The translations under genes were made by a program, and so were the position numbers. A stretch of DNA of 58,188 nucleotides. It comes from Pseudomonadota bacterium (GTDB taxonomy: Bacteria > Pseudomonadota > Gammaproteobacteria > Steroidobacterales > Steroidobacteraceae). Where the stretch lies: assembly GCA_025356075.1 (NCBI GenBank), contig JANXUT010000054.1:1-58188 (forward strand), in the 5' to 3' direction. Shown piece after piece: positions 45,795 through 53,978 of this stretch; within the stretch, counting starts at the first letter, position 1, and each line of letters opens with the position of its first letter. The notes below the pieces were generated by a model, which worked only from the letters and a program-made list of their open reading frames with translations, had not been told where the DNA came from and did no database searches.

Positions 45795-47521
45795 GGCGGC
45801 GGCCCTACGACCGGCGCGAAGCGCGGGTCGGTGAGCGGGTCGAATTGCACCAGCATGCCTGCGTCCGCGACCGCCTGGGCCGCGGCGTCCAGGCTCTCGG
45901 TGCCGCCCCGCATGGCCGCGCGCGCCGCGTTCACCTCCGGTGCGCCTTCCGGGAGTCCGAGCTGGTAACCGTCGAAGAGGGCCCCGAGGAGCGCCAGGTA
46001 TTTCGCCTGGAGCACCAGATTGGCCGCACGCGCTAGCTTCGACGGCGCCGGCGGCAGGGGCGCGAGATACTCGGTCTCGTCGTGCCGCGAGAGCCAGTGC
46101 TGGATGAATTTGAAGGCTTGCCAGTGGTCGGCGCCTTCGCCCATCACGGTGCGGATCGTCTGCGCCTCGACGGTGAGGCCGAAGAGCTCGAGCGTCGCGA
46201 GGATGCCGGAGTAGTAGCCATCGACGGAGGTCGACGGCGCTTCCGCGTCGATGAAACTCGCGACTGCCGCCCGGGTCGCCCGGTCCGGGACGACCGGCCG
46301 CGGCGTCCCGGACGTGGTTCCCGGGATGCGCGTGGCGACCCTGAGCGCCGGGACGTAAGCGTCCGGCGAGAGGACCCGCAGCACGTCGTTGACGGCGCGA
46401 ACATGGCGCATCTCGCCGATGGCGATGCGCCTGATCTCCCAGCGGGCGGCGTCGACGTCGTCGAGCAGCTGCTGCGGCCCCGGCGACTGCGCCTGCAGCG
46501 AATACGCCGCAGCCAGGTACTCGTGCATGACGGCGAGTTCGATTCCGGCCGCGTACTTCAGGTGCTCGATGAGCGCCGACTTGTCCGGAAGTGGCTTTCC
46601 CATCGGTCGCAGCGGCGCGTATGACCCGAGGAGCTCGCGGCCCTCGACCACGAAATTGAGTTCCTGCCAGCGCTGGTTGATCTCGTAGTGGCGCAGCTCA
46701 AGCCCGGATCCTTCCGTTGCCGTCGCCAGCGTGCTCGCATCGGGTGCGACGTCGGTCGCCCGGTTGCTCCTCTCCCAGACGACTTCACTGTCCCAGGCCG
46801 TGTCGGTCGACGGCGCAACGGGCCTCGGCGGCATGGCGATGTCGGGGTGGTTCGAAGCCCAGTAGTAGCAACCGCAGTCGCGAAAGTCGTGGGTCCAGGG
46901 GCTGCAGAGCGATTGCGTGAGCTCGCCGGTACGGAAGAAGTCGGCGAGAGACCCGTCGTCGTTGACGTAGCGCGTTCGCTGGCCGGCGAGCGTGAGGCTG
47001 GTCTGCCCGCGCCTGAGCGTGAGCTGGATTGGCGAATCCTCGGCCAGCAGGCGTACGGCGGTCCAGGCTTCGACCGGAAGGCGCGACGGTCCCATGCTCG
47101 ATCCCCCGAGCGATGCGATGTCGATGGTCTGGGGACCGAGCGGACCAAACACCCCGTGCATCGTGACGACCCGCCACGGAGCAGCGGAGGTTCCGGTTGA
47201 GTCGATCTGCCGATAGATCTTGGCGGTCGCGGCTGTGATGGTGCCCGCCGCCTGGGCATCCCGGAGGGCCGCCATGTCAACGCTCGCCACCGAGATCGTG
47301 TTCTCGTTCATATCGATGTCGACTGCGAGGAATGGAAAGAAGCGTCGCTCGAGATTGCGGAGGTCACACTCAAGACCGGGGAAGCAGTTACCGACGCCGG
47401 ATTCGAGCCTTGTCGAGGCAGGGTTACCCGCGATCGGCAGGACCGGCGTCGTCACGAGCCCGACGCGCCGCTGCGCAGCCATGTTCCTCGGCAGCAACCG
47501 AATCGGATCTTCCACGCTCAT
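45791..47521 (-). CDS. LodA/GoxA C-terminal-half-like protein fused to a ferritin-like domain
   Basis: The protein has 576 residues; ATG 47521 overlaps the upstream stop as ATGA. Residues about 40-300 resemble the C-terminal, cofactor-bearing half of LodA/GoxA oxidases: GNCFPGLEC near 46-52 (family FPGIE), GELTQSLCSPWTHDF and DCGCYYWASNHPD (Cys206, Trp209, Cys216, Cys218, Trp221; family PWQxDFxxC...WWPxxRP) and RWQELNFVVEGRE near 284 (family WxELGFV). One of these Trp with one Cys could form the tryptophylquinone. Residues about 313-500 are a ferritin-like four-helix unit as in VioB (HLKYAAGIELAVMHEYLAAAY, GEMRHVRAVND, GEGADHW), with Glu and His ligands for a di-iron site. The missing N-terminal half is in the gene at 48828. 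No signal peptide. Confidence 0.68.
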   Translation of the reverse strand: MSVEDPIRLLPRNMAAQRRVGLVTTPVLPIAGNPASTRLESGVGNCFPGLECDLRNLERRFFPFLAVDIDMNENTISVASVDMAALRDAQAAGTITAATAKIYRQIDSTGTSAAPWRVVTMHGVFGPLGPQTIDIASLGGSSMGPSRLPVEAWTAVRLLAEDSPIQLTLRRGQTSLTLAGQRTRYVNDDGSLADFFRTGELTQSLCSPWTHDFRDCGCYYWASNHPDIAMPPRPVAPSTDTAWDSEVVWERSNRATDVAPDASTLATATEGSGLELRHYEINQRWQELNFVVEGRELLGSYAPLRPMGKPLPDKSALIEHLKYAAGIELAVMHEYLAAAYSLQAQSPGPQQLLDDVDAARWEIRRIAIGEMRHVRAVNDVLRVLSPDAYVPALRVATRIPGTTSGTPRPVVPDRATRAAVASFIDAEAPSTSVDGYYSGILATLELFGLTVEAQTIRTVMGEGADHWQAFKFIQHWLSRHDETEYLAPLPPAPSKLARAANLVLQAKYLALLGALFDGYQLGLPEGAPEVNAARAAMRGGTESLDAAAQAVADAGMLVQFDPLTDPRFAPVVGPPP

Positions 47522-48831
47522 GGGTGCACCTGGGGTATCGCGCGCGGCATCGCAGCGGGACCAAGCTCCGCGTAGGCGCGCAGGCAGAAATCGAGCCAGC
47601 CGCGGATGAAGTCGCAGGACGCCGCCGATCGGGCTGACTTTTCCTGGTGACAGCCGCCGGAGCAGAGGTAACGTGCCCAGCATGTCGTGCAGTCAGTCTG
47701 GCTGTGCACGTGCCGTTCACGAAGGAACTCCCGCCGCTTTCTCTCCGACAGCCCGGCGTTACTGCCGAGCGCATACTCGGCATCACCGATCGCTCGATGG
47801 CAGGCATACCACGTGCCATCGGCGGCGACGGAGAAATAGCCGCCGCCCGCACCGCAGGGATAGGGCGATGCGGCGCCCCGGTGCAGCTGCTTGAGCGCGA
47901 CGGCGAGGTTCGTAAACCGAATGGGCTCGCCGCGACGGGCGTCCGCGATCTGCTCGGTTGCGAGCCGGATCAGCGCCTCGAGATACGCGGGCCAGTCTGC
48001 GTCCTCGAGGGCCCCGACCGGTGACTTGCGCAGTGGCGACAACCCGATGTCGCGAAAGCCGATGTCGAGGAGCGCGCGGAACAGCCGGGCGGGATCGATC
48101 GCCGCGCGAGTCACGGTCGCACGGGCGGCGACCTTGGCGCGACCGGGGGCATCGATGAGTGGCTTGATGCGGCGAACGGTCTCGGCCCACGAGGCGTGGC
48201 CGCCGCGAGATTTGGGCCGCTGACGATCGTGCAGTGCCTGGTCGCCATCCACGCTGACGGTCACGGCGAAGGGATGCGCCCGGAGGAGCTCGATGTCCCT
48301 GGGCTCGAGCAGCGTTCCGTTCGTCGTGACCGAGAAACGGACGTCGAGCCCGCGAGTCGCGGCGAGGTCGGACGAGTAGTCGACGACGGCGTGGACGAGG
48401 CGGCGGTTGACGAAGGGCTCGCCACCCAGGAATCCGATGGTGAACGGTGCGCTGGCATCACCACCGGCGAGCAGACGGTCGACGGCGGCCCGCGCGGTGT
48501 CGGCGTTCATCGGTTCCGGTTGCCGGCCGGCGAAGTTGCCGCGCGAGGCGTAGCAGTAGCTGCAGCTTAAGTTGCAGCTGCTGCTGACGTTGAGCGAAAT
48601 GCTCTGGGGCGACGGCTCGGGGACCTCGCCGAGCGCAACCTCGCCCGCGGCAGGCGCTTCGAGCGCGGCAAGCGTGCGAGCGGCGCGCGCGGGGTCCGCA
48701 TCCCACTCCGCGGCGGCACGCGTCGGCAAGTCGTAGACCTGCGAGAACGGCACGATTAGCACGTGCTCGCCTAGCGCCGACCGGAACCGCCGGGCACTCC
48801 CGCCGACGCCGGTCGTGTGCACCGCGGTCAT
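47518..48831 (-). CDS. Radical-SAM/SPASM peptide-modifying enzyme
   Basis: The protein has 437 residues; ATG 48831 overlaps the upstream stop as ATGA. The cluster motif is CNLSCSYC (Cys86, Cys90, Cys93), followed by the SAM-binding GFLGGEPFVNRRL and the VTTNGTLLEPRDIELL strand. A SPASM domain follows with CGAGGGYFSVAADGTWYACHR and CTTCWARYLCSGGCHQEK, enough Cys for two auxiliary iron-sulfur clusters. This is the layout of anSME, QhpD and thioether-forming maturases. QhpD makes Cys thioethers in the small subunit of quinohemoprotein amine dehydrogenase. Here it sits between the two halves of a LodA-like protein, its probable substrate. Confidence 0.88.
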   Translation of the reverse strand: MTAVHTTGVGGSARRFRSALGEHVLIVPFSQVYDLPTRAAAEWDADPARAARTLAALEAPAAGEVALGEVPEPSPQSISLNVSSSCNLSCSYCYASRGNFAGRQPEPMNADTARAAVDRLLAGGDASAPFTIGFLGGEPFVNRRLVHAVVDYSSDLAATRGLDVRFSVTTNGTLLEPRDIELLRAHPFAVTVSVDGDQALHDRQRPKSRGGHASWAETVRRIKPLIDAPGRAKVAARATVTRAAIDPARLFRALLDIGFRDIGLSPLRKSPVGALEDADWPAYLEALIRLATEQIADARRGEPIRFTNLAVALKQLHRGAASPYPCGAGGGYFSVAADGTWYACHRAIGDAEYALGSNAGLSERKRREFLRERHVHSQTDCTTCWARYLCSGGCHQEKSARSAASCDFIRGWLDFCLRAYAELGPAAMPRAIPQVHP

Positions 48832-50483
48832 GGGCGCGCCCGCGCCAGCGCCTGCTGGCGCCTCTTTTCGGAGCGGCCGGTGAAGCTGTCTTCGGCCGGT
48901 GTTGGCGGCCCGTTGCGACCGGCCTCGACATCGGCGACCCACGACACTAGGAGGTCGTATTGCCAGGCGGCAATCGACAGTGGGAAGGCGTTCGAGTTGC
49001 GCATGAAGGGAGGCATTCGCATCGTCGAGTTGTCGCCGTCCTCGTTTCCCTCGAGCTCGAAAGGTCCCCGGATCAGCTGCCGTAGCCGGCCCGGATGCTC
49101 AACGACCGTGTTTCGCAGCTCGTCGATGTCAAGGAGCGACTGGTGGCGCATCCGCGCGTGCTTCGTGATGGGCAGCGGTTCCGTCGGCGTGCTCCGCGGA
49201 ACGGTGAGCCCGGGGTCGCGAAGCGCATCGAAGCCCCCGAGCGCGTTCCGTTCGTTCCGGATCGCGTCACCCTCGATCTTGGAGCGTCGCAGCTGGTTGC
49301 CCGCCAGCGTCGCCGCGCGTTGCCCGCGCCAGACATCGACGTTCATCATCGAGAGCGTCTCGTAGACTCGGCTGAAAAGGTCCTGAACCCAGGCATCGCG
49401 ATCCTGGGCGGACATGGCCGCCGTCCGCGTCGCGTTGTCCCCGGCCCGATCGTTGAGCTCGTCCGCCAGCGACAGGAACGGGCGGCGGTCCGGGCCGAAA
49501 TCGGGCGGTGCCACGAACACGTTGCAGTGTGCGCTCAGCGCACGGCGGCCCACGCGAAGGGCGACCGTCACCGTTGCCTCGCACGTATCGTCGATCACAC
49601 CGAGCGAGACACTGCCCCTGAGGTCGGCACCGTCGTAGGTGTCGTTCGGCGTGAGGGGCCCGGTCGGTGCCACGTCCGCCCACCCGGCCGCCGCATTCAG
49701 GAATGCGCGCGAGGCGTCCACGGGCGCGATGCGGTCGGTAAACCAGGGGACCTTGTGCGGCGTCGCGGCGTCCGGCGGGCCATAGACGAGGCCCGCGGCG
49801 GGTGTAAACCGGAAGCGGAGTACGTCAAGGCGTACGCGCGGCGGTGTACCCGCCGCCGCGGGAGGTCCGGCGGTCGGCGGTGTCCCCGCCCACTCGGCGG
49901 ACCCCGGCGGGGGCTGTGGCGTGCTCTTCAGGAACTGGATCGAGCCGAGCGGAATCGGGCGATCGGGCGGGATCATCGGCTTCTTCGCCCCCGGGGGACT
50001 CGTCGCGACGAGCGAGGCGGGCGTGGTCGCATCGGCGCTGAGCGCAACCGGCGGAAAGGTTCCGAATTGGTGGTCGGGGTTCCCCGTGCGTCGGGACGCC
50101 TTGCGGTTCTGCGCATCGATCGTGAGACCGACGTCGGCCAGCGCGACGCCGTTCTCAGCCAGCAACTCAAGCGTCAACGGCGCGCCGGTCCAGGTTCCAC
50201 GGTCGGCCTTGGGGTCGCCAATCAGCGCGTGCAACTCGAAGAACGGGCAGACCGGCCTGATCAGCGCGCCGTCGCGGAACGTCAGCTCCGCCGGACGATA
50301 CGGCTCGAGCGTTGCATCCGGCCGCACGCGCAGCGACCAATCCGCCTCGATCGCCGTCTGTCCGCTGGCGCGCGGATCGGGCGAATCCACCCATCGGTAG
50401 GCTTCGAGCGCGGACGAACTTCCACCGAGGCGCGCGATCGCGATTGGCGGGTCGATGAAGAGGCCACAGATCTGGTTGCTCAA
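48828..50483 (-). CDS. LodA/GoxA N-terminal-half-like protein
   Basis: The protein has 551 residues. TTG 50483 is preferred to GTG 50492 because AAGGAG lies eight bases before it and the product then starts MSNQICGLFIDPPIAIARLG, like LodA (YPPIGIARVGN). Also family-like are LTFRDGALIRPVCPFFELHA (family YKDxxGxIxRQAARFRIY), GSVSLGVI and VFVAPPDFGP near residue 325 (family VGPPDFAP), and a late LSIAAWQYDLLVSWV (LTxxQYxxLxxW). The C-terminal half with the cofactor residues is absent and appears instead in the gene at 45791. It is the first gene of the four-gene operon. No signal peptide. Split LodA-like arrangement is my inference from motif order. Confidence 0.68.
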   Translation of the reverse strand: MSNQICGLFIDPPIAIARLGGSSSALEAYRWVDSPDPRASGQTAIEADWSLRVRPDATLEPYRPAELTFRDGALIRPVCPFFELHALIGDPKADRGTWTGAPLTLELLAENGVALADVGLTIDAQNRKASRRTGNPDHQFGTFPPVALSADATTPASLVATSPPGAKKPMIPPDRPIPLGSIQFLKSTPQPPPGSAEWAGTPPTAGPPAAAGTPPRVRLDVLRFRFTPAAGLVYGPPDAATPHKVPWFTDRIAPVDASRAFLNAAAGWADVAPTGPLTPNDTYDGADLRGSVSLGVIDDTCEATVTVALRVGRRALSAHCNVFVAPPDFGPDRRPFLSLADELNDRAGDNATRTAAMSAQDRDAWVQDLFSRVYETLSMMNVDVWRGQRAATLAGNQLRRSKIEGDAIRNERNALGGFDALRDPGLTVPRSTPTEPLPITKHARMRHQSLLDIDELRNTVVEHPGRLRQLIRGPFELEGNEDGDNSTMRMPPFMRNSNAFPLSIAAWQYDLLVSWVADVEAGRNGPPTPAEDSFTGRSEKRRQQALARARP

Positions 50484-50894
50484 CGCACTCACTCCTTGAA
50501 TGCTGTCGACGCGCGACGGTCACGCGCCGGATCCACTCGAACCGCCGGCGCCTGCGCGCCGCATCCGTGTCTTGTGTGCGCGCTCGATACTAGCTCCACT
50601 GTGTTCCGGGATAAAGCAGCTACCGATCGTTCCGAGCGCGCATCGAGTCGCCCGTATCAACAGAAGTCGCGCGAACAGTTGCCGCCAAGTCGTTGGAAAT
50701 CAGCGCTGTGCCGCCGCCGCCGCGTTGCAGCAGGATGATTGGGGACAGGTACAAACGGGCCGTGCTCCGACGTGAAATCGGGCGCGGCGATTCTGTCGCG
50801 CGCCACAGAGGAGTATGTTGCCAATCTGGATGGGGCAGCGGCGCTGCTTCGCCGCCCCACGGATCGAGGGCCGGTACACAAGGGAGTACGTTTC
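50484..50894. other. Divergent promoter region, quinoprotein operon / heme peroxidase operon
   Basis: These 411 bases separate two operons that run apart. They must hold both promoters and may co-regulate them. I cannot point to a convincing -10/-35 pair or operator. No small gene with a good ribosome binding site is seen; frames crossing it are open only because of GC content. Confidence 0.45.
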
Positions 50895-52544
50895 ATGGCG
50901 CAGGGAAGCACACCGCTTCGGTCGGGTAGCGGGCACGGCGCAGTCGTCCGCGGATTGATGACATCCGCGAATTCGCGCCGATTCGAAGGCCGTTTCGGTC
51001 GAATGTTTCGCACGTTGCCAGCCGCGGCGTTCGCGGAGGCGGAGCTCGAGAAGCTCGCGACCGCGATGTCGGCCTCGCCCGAGGACGGCGTTACGCCGGA
51101 GACGGAGGCCGACGATGAGGAAAACTTCGGTATTCCCGCGGGCTACACCTATTTTGGCCAGTTCATCGACCACGACATCACCTTCGATCCGACCAGCAGC
51201 CTCGACAAGCAGAACGATCCCGACGCGCTGATCGACTACCGCACGCCGCGACTCGATCTCGACTCGCTTTATGGGCGGGGACCCGACGACCAGCCATACA
51301 TGTACGACCCGAACGGGCGGCTGTTTCTCCTCGGCGAGGGCATCCGCGGCGGTGAACCCGAGCACGTGCTGACGCACGACCTTGCGCGGTTCAGGGGTCG
51401 CGCGCTCATTGGCGACAAGCGCAACGATGAGAACGTCATCGTGTCGCAGCTGCAGGGACTCTTCCTGCGCTTCCACAACGAGCTCGCGCGCGAGAACGGC
51501 GACCTTTCCTTCAGCGAGATTCAGAGCCTCGTCCGCTGGCACTACCAGTGGCTTGCGCTCTACGACTTCCTGCCACGCATCGTCGGGAGGGAGCAGGTCG
51601 AGCAGCTACTGCCCCACCTCAAGCACGGCGGGAACGTCGTCGACCACCCGCCGCAACTCAAGTTCTACAAGCCGCACTCGGATCCCTTCATGCCGGTGGA
51701 ATTCAGCGGCGCGGCCTATCGCTTCGGGCACAGCATGGTGCGCCCGGTCTACCGCCTGAGCGCGAAGGACCTGCCGGAGAACCTGAAGCCCGGGCAGAGG
51801 CCGACGAAGGGGCTCGGCGGCCGCAAGATGATCTTCGGCCCAACGCCTGGGAACGGGCTCAACGGCTTCCAGCCGGTGCCGACGACCTGGGGCATCGACT
51901 GGCGCATATATTTCGAGACCCGCGGTCACAACGCGCTGTCACCGAGAAACCTCGGCAAGGACCGCGTTCAGCCGGCCTACAAGATCGACACGTCGCTCGT
52001 GTCGCCGCTGAGCGCCTTGCCCGAATTCTCGAAGACCGGGACGGATACGCCGAAGCCAGGAGCGATTAACGTATTGGCGCTCAGGAACCTGAAGCGCGGC
52101 GTCGCGCTCGGCCTTCCGTCCGGCCAGCGGGTCGCGGAGCTCATGGGCCTGAAGCCCTTGCCCGACGATGCACTTCTCGTCGGCAAAGCCAACGTCGACG
52201 GACTCAAGACCAACCGCTCGATCACGACCCTCGGAAACAGCTTCATCAAAAATGCGCCGCTCTGGTTCTACGTGCTTGCGGAGGCGCAGCACCACTGGAA
52301 GCTGGCCGCCGCCAAGAAAGGGAGTGTGAGCGAGAAGAACTCGGTGCACACGCGCCTGGGGCCCGTGGGCGGACGCATCGTCGCGGAAGTCCTCATCGGC
52401 CTCGTGCTCGGGGACCAGAACTCGTTCCTGAGCCAGCAGCCGAACTGGCACCCGACGATGGGCAACGCCAAGGCAAAGACACCGTTCGACCGGTTTACGG
52501 TTGGCGATCTCGCGGAGGCGGTCGGTGCCGCTCGACCCGCATGA
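50895..52544 (+). CDS. Animal-type heme peroxidase (peroxidase-cyclooxygenase superfamily)
   Basis: The protein has 549 residues. ATG 50895 is chosen for AGGGAG eight bases upstream. The distal site is FGQFIDHDITFDPTSSLD with His93 and the Asp that can link haem, plus the calcium-loop residues that follow. RNDENVIVSQLQGLFLRFHN has the catalytic Arg/Glu region, and AAYRFGHSMVRP supplies the proximal His. No signal peptide, so it may be cytoplasmic or exported by another route. Such bacterial peroxidases oxidise halides or organic substrates with hydrogen peroxide. It is divergent from a LodA-like oxidase operon that could supply peroxide, and overlaps the next gene as ATGA. Confidence 0.9.
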   Translation: MAQGSTPLRSGSGHGAVVRGLMTSANSRRFEGRFGRMFRTLPAAAFAEAELEKLATAMSASPEDGVTPETEADDEENFGIPAGYTYFGQFIDHDITFDPTSSLDKQNDPDALIDYRTPRLDLDSLYGRGPDDQPYMYDPNGRLFLLGEGIRGGEPEHVLTHDLARFRGRALIGDKRNDENVIVSQLQGLFLRFHNELARENGDLSFSEIQSLVRWHYQWLALYDFLPRIVGREQVEQLLPHLKHGGNVVDHPPQLKFYKPHSDPFMPVEFSGAAYRFGHSMVRPVYRLSAKDLPENLKPGQRPTKGLGGRKMIFGPTPGNGLNGFQPVPTTWGIDWRIYFETRGHNALSPRNLGKDRVQPAYKIDTSLVSPLSALPEFSKTGTDTPKPGAINVLALRNLKRGVALGLPSGQRVAELMGLKPLPDDALLVGKANVDGLKTNRSITTLGNSFIKNAPLWFYVLAEAQHHWKLAAAKKGSVSEKNSVHTRLGPVGGRIVAEVLIGLVLGDQNSFLSQQPNWHPTMGNAKAKTPFDRFTVGDLAEAVGAARPA

Positions 52545-53977
52545 GCGCGCTCAATCGGCTGTCCGGCCGCGCCCTGGCCCGCGCGGTCGGATTGTTCGTG
52601 CTCGCGGTTCTCGCGTGCCCGGGCCTCGGTGTCGCCGCCGCCGTGTTGCCGGACGCGCAGCCGTCGGCGGCGCCCGCGGCGGTCGCGCCGGCGTCGGCGC
52701 CGGCAGCGGCGAGCGGTAGCGCCGGGACCGGCGCCGCAACCGCGCCGCTCGACTCGGGCGGCGGCCGCAAAGCGAGCCTCCCGCTCAAGGTCGAGGGGAT
52801 CGCCGGCGTGTCCGGCGCCTCGGGCGGCACGAGACCCGTTGGGCTCAATGAAGAGCTGTACGTCAAGCTGGTGCTGCCGGCGCCCGCGGCGTCGAGTCCG
52901 ACGCTGCACGCGAGTCGCTACGCGCTTTTCTTCAATGGGCGCGAAGTGAAGGGCCTTCCGGATCCGGTCTACCTCCCGGCGCAGCAGAGCCTCGTCTACG
53001 TGCTCAAGCGCAACGACACGAACAAGGACCTCTGGACGTCGTTGCTCGGATCCCCATCGCTCGGCGAGTTCACGCGAGCCGTGACCGTGTCGCTCGGCGA
53101 GCGGCCGCCGGATCCGAAGCAGGCGACTCTGGCGACGATCGTCGGCGCCACCGACGGCGTCGACACGCTCGAGCTCAAGGAACTGCCACCGATCCGATTT
53201 GCGATAGCCATCGTTCTGATCGTTAGCGTCATCTGGCTGGTGTTCGCCCGTACGGCGAGGAGCACGACGCTGCGCGACAACCTGTTGCCGCAAATCATGC
53301 CGAAGCTTCAGACCTACAGCCTCGGGCGCTGCCAGATGGCGTTCTGGTTCGTGCTGATCCTTTGCTCCTTCGTGTTTCTCTACGTGATCACGTGGGATTT
53401 CAATACGATCAGCCAGCAGGCGCTCGAGCTCATGGGGATCTCCGGGGCCACCGCACTCGGCGCGGTGGCGGTCGACCACGTCAAGGACTCGCCGGCCGAT
53501 GCCGTCAACCGCGGACTGCGCGCCCTCGGGCTCAACAGCTACGACGACGTGTTGAGGGTCCAGCAGGAACGTGACGGTCGGGCCCGTGCACTCGCGGCCG
53601 CCCAGGAACAGCTGGCCGCACTACCCGCCTCCATCGCGCGCGCATCGCCGCAGGCGACCGAGAAAGCCTCGCTCAACCAGCAAATCCTCAAGCTGCAGAC
53701 CGATATCCAGGACCGCGACACCATACTTCGGACCTACACGGACCGGACGCGCCCCTATCTCACCGAGGGCTGGTTCAGGGACATCACCACCGACCTTAAC
53801 GGCACGACGATCCACCGGTTGCAGGTGTTCTGGTGGACGCTGATCCTGGGTGGAATCTTCCTGATCGGCGTCTATCGCAATCTTGCGATGCCGGAATTCA
53901 GCTCGACGCTACTCGCGCTCCTCGGGGTCAGCGGCGCCGGCTACGTCGGCTTCAAGTACCCGGAAAAGAACAGCTGA
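52541..53977 (+). CDS. Membrane protein with coiled coil, unknown function
   Basis: The protein has 478 residues and starts as ATGA on the peroxidase stop. A signal peptide (VGLFVLAVLACPGLGVAAA) and an Ala/Pro linker are followed by a beta-rich periplasmic part (about 80-215) with ELYVKLVLP, RYALFFNGREVKGLPDPVYLP. Then come two membrane helices (about 225-245 and 267-290), a coiled-coil stretch (about 335-390: RARALAAAQEQLAALPAS, SLNQQILKLQTDI) and two more helices at 423-440 and 450-470. I recognise no named family. Coupling to the peroxidase suggests it anchors or serves that enzyme at the inner membrane. Confidence 0.75.
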   Translation: MSALNRLSGRALARAVGLFVLAVLACPGLGVAAAVLPDAQPSAAPAAVAPASAPAAASGSAGTGAATAPLDSGGGRKASLPLKVEGIAGVSGASGGTRPVGLNEELYVKLVLPAPAASSPTLHASRYALFFNGREVKGLPDPVYLPAQQSLVYVLKRNDTNKDLWTSLLGSPSLGEFTRAVTVSLGERPPDPKQATLATIVGATDGVDTLELKELPPIRFAIAIVLIVSVIWLVFARTARSTTLRDNLLPQIMPKLQTYSLGRCQMAFWFVLILCSFVFLYVITWDFNTISQQALELMGISGATALGAVAVDHVKDSPADAVNRGLRALGLNSYDDVLRVQQERDGRARALAAAQEQLAALPASIARASPQATEKASLNQQILKLQTDIQDRDTILRTYTDRTRPYLTEGWFRDITTDLNGTTIHRLQVFWWTLILGGIFLIGVYRNLAMPEFSSTLLALLGVSGAGYVGFKYPEKNS

Positions 53978-53978
53978 C

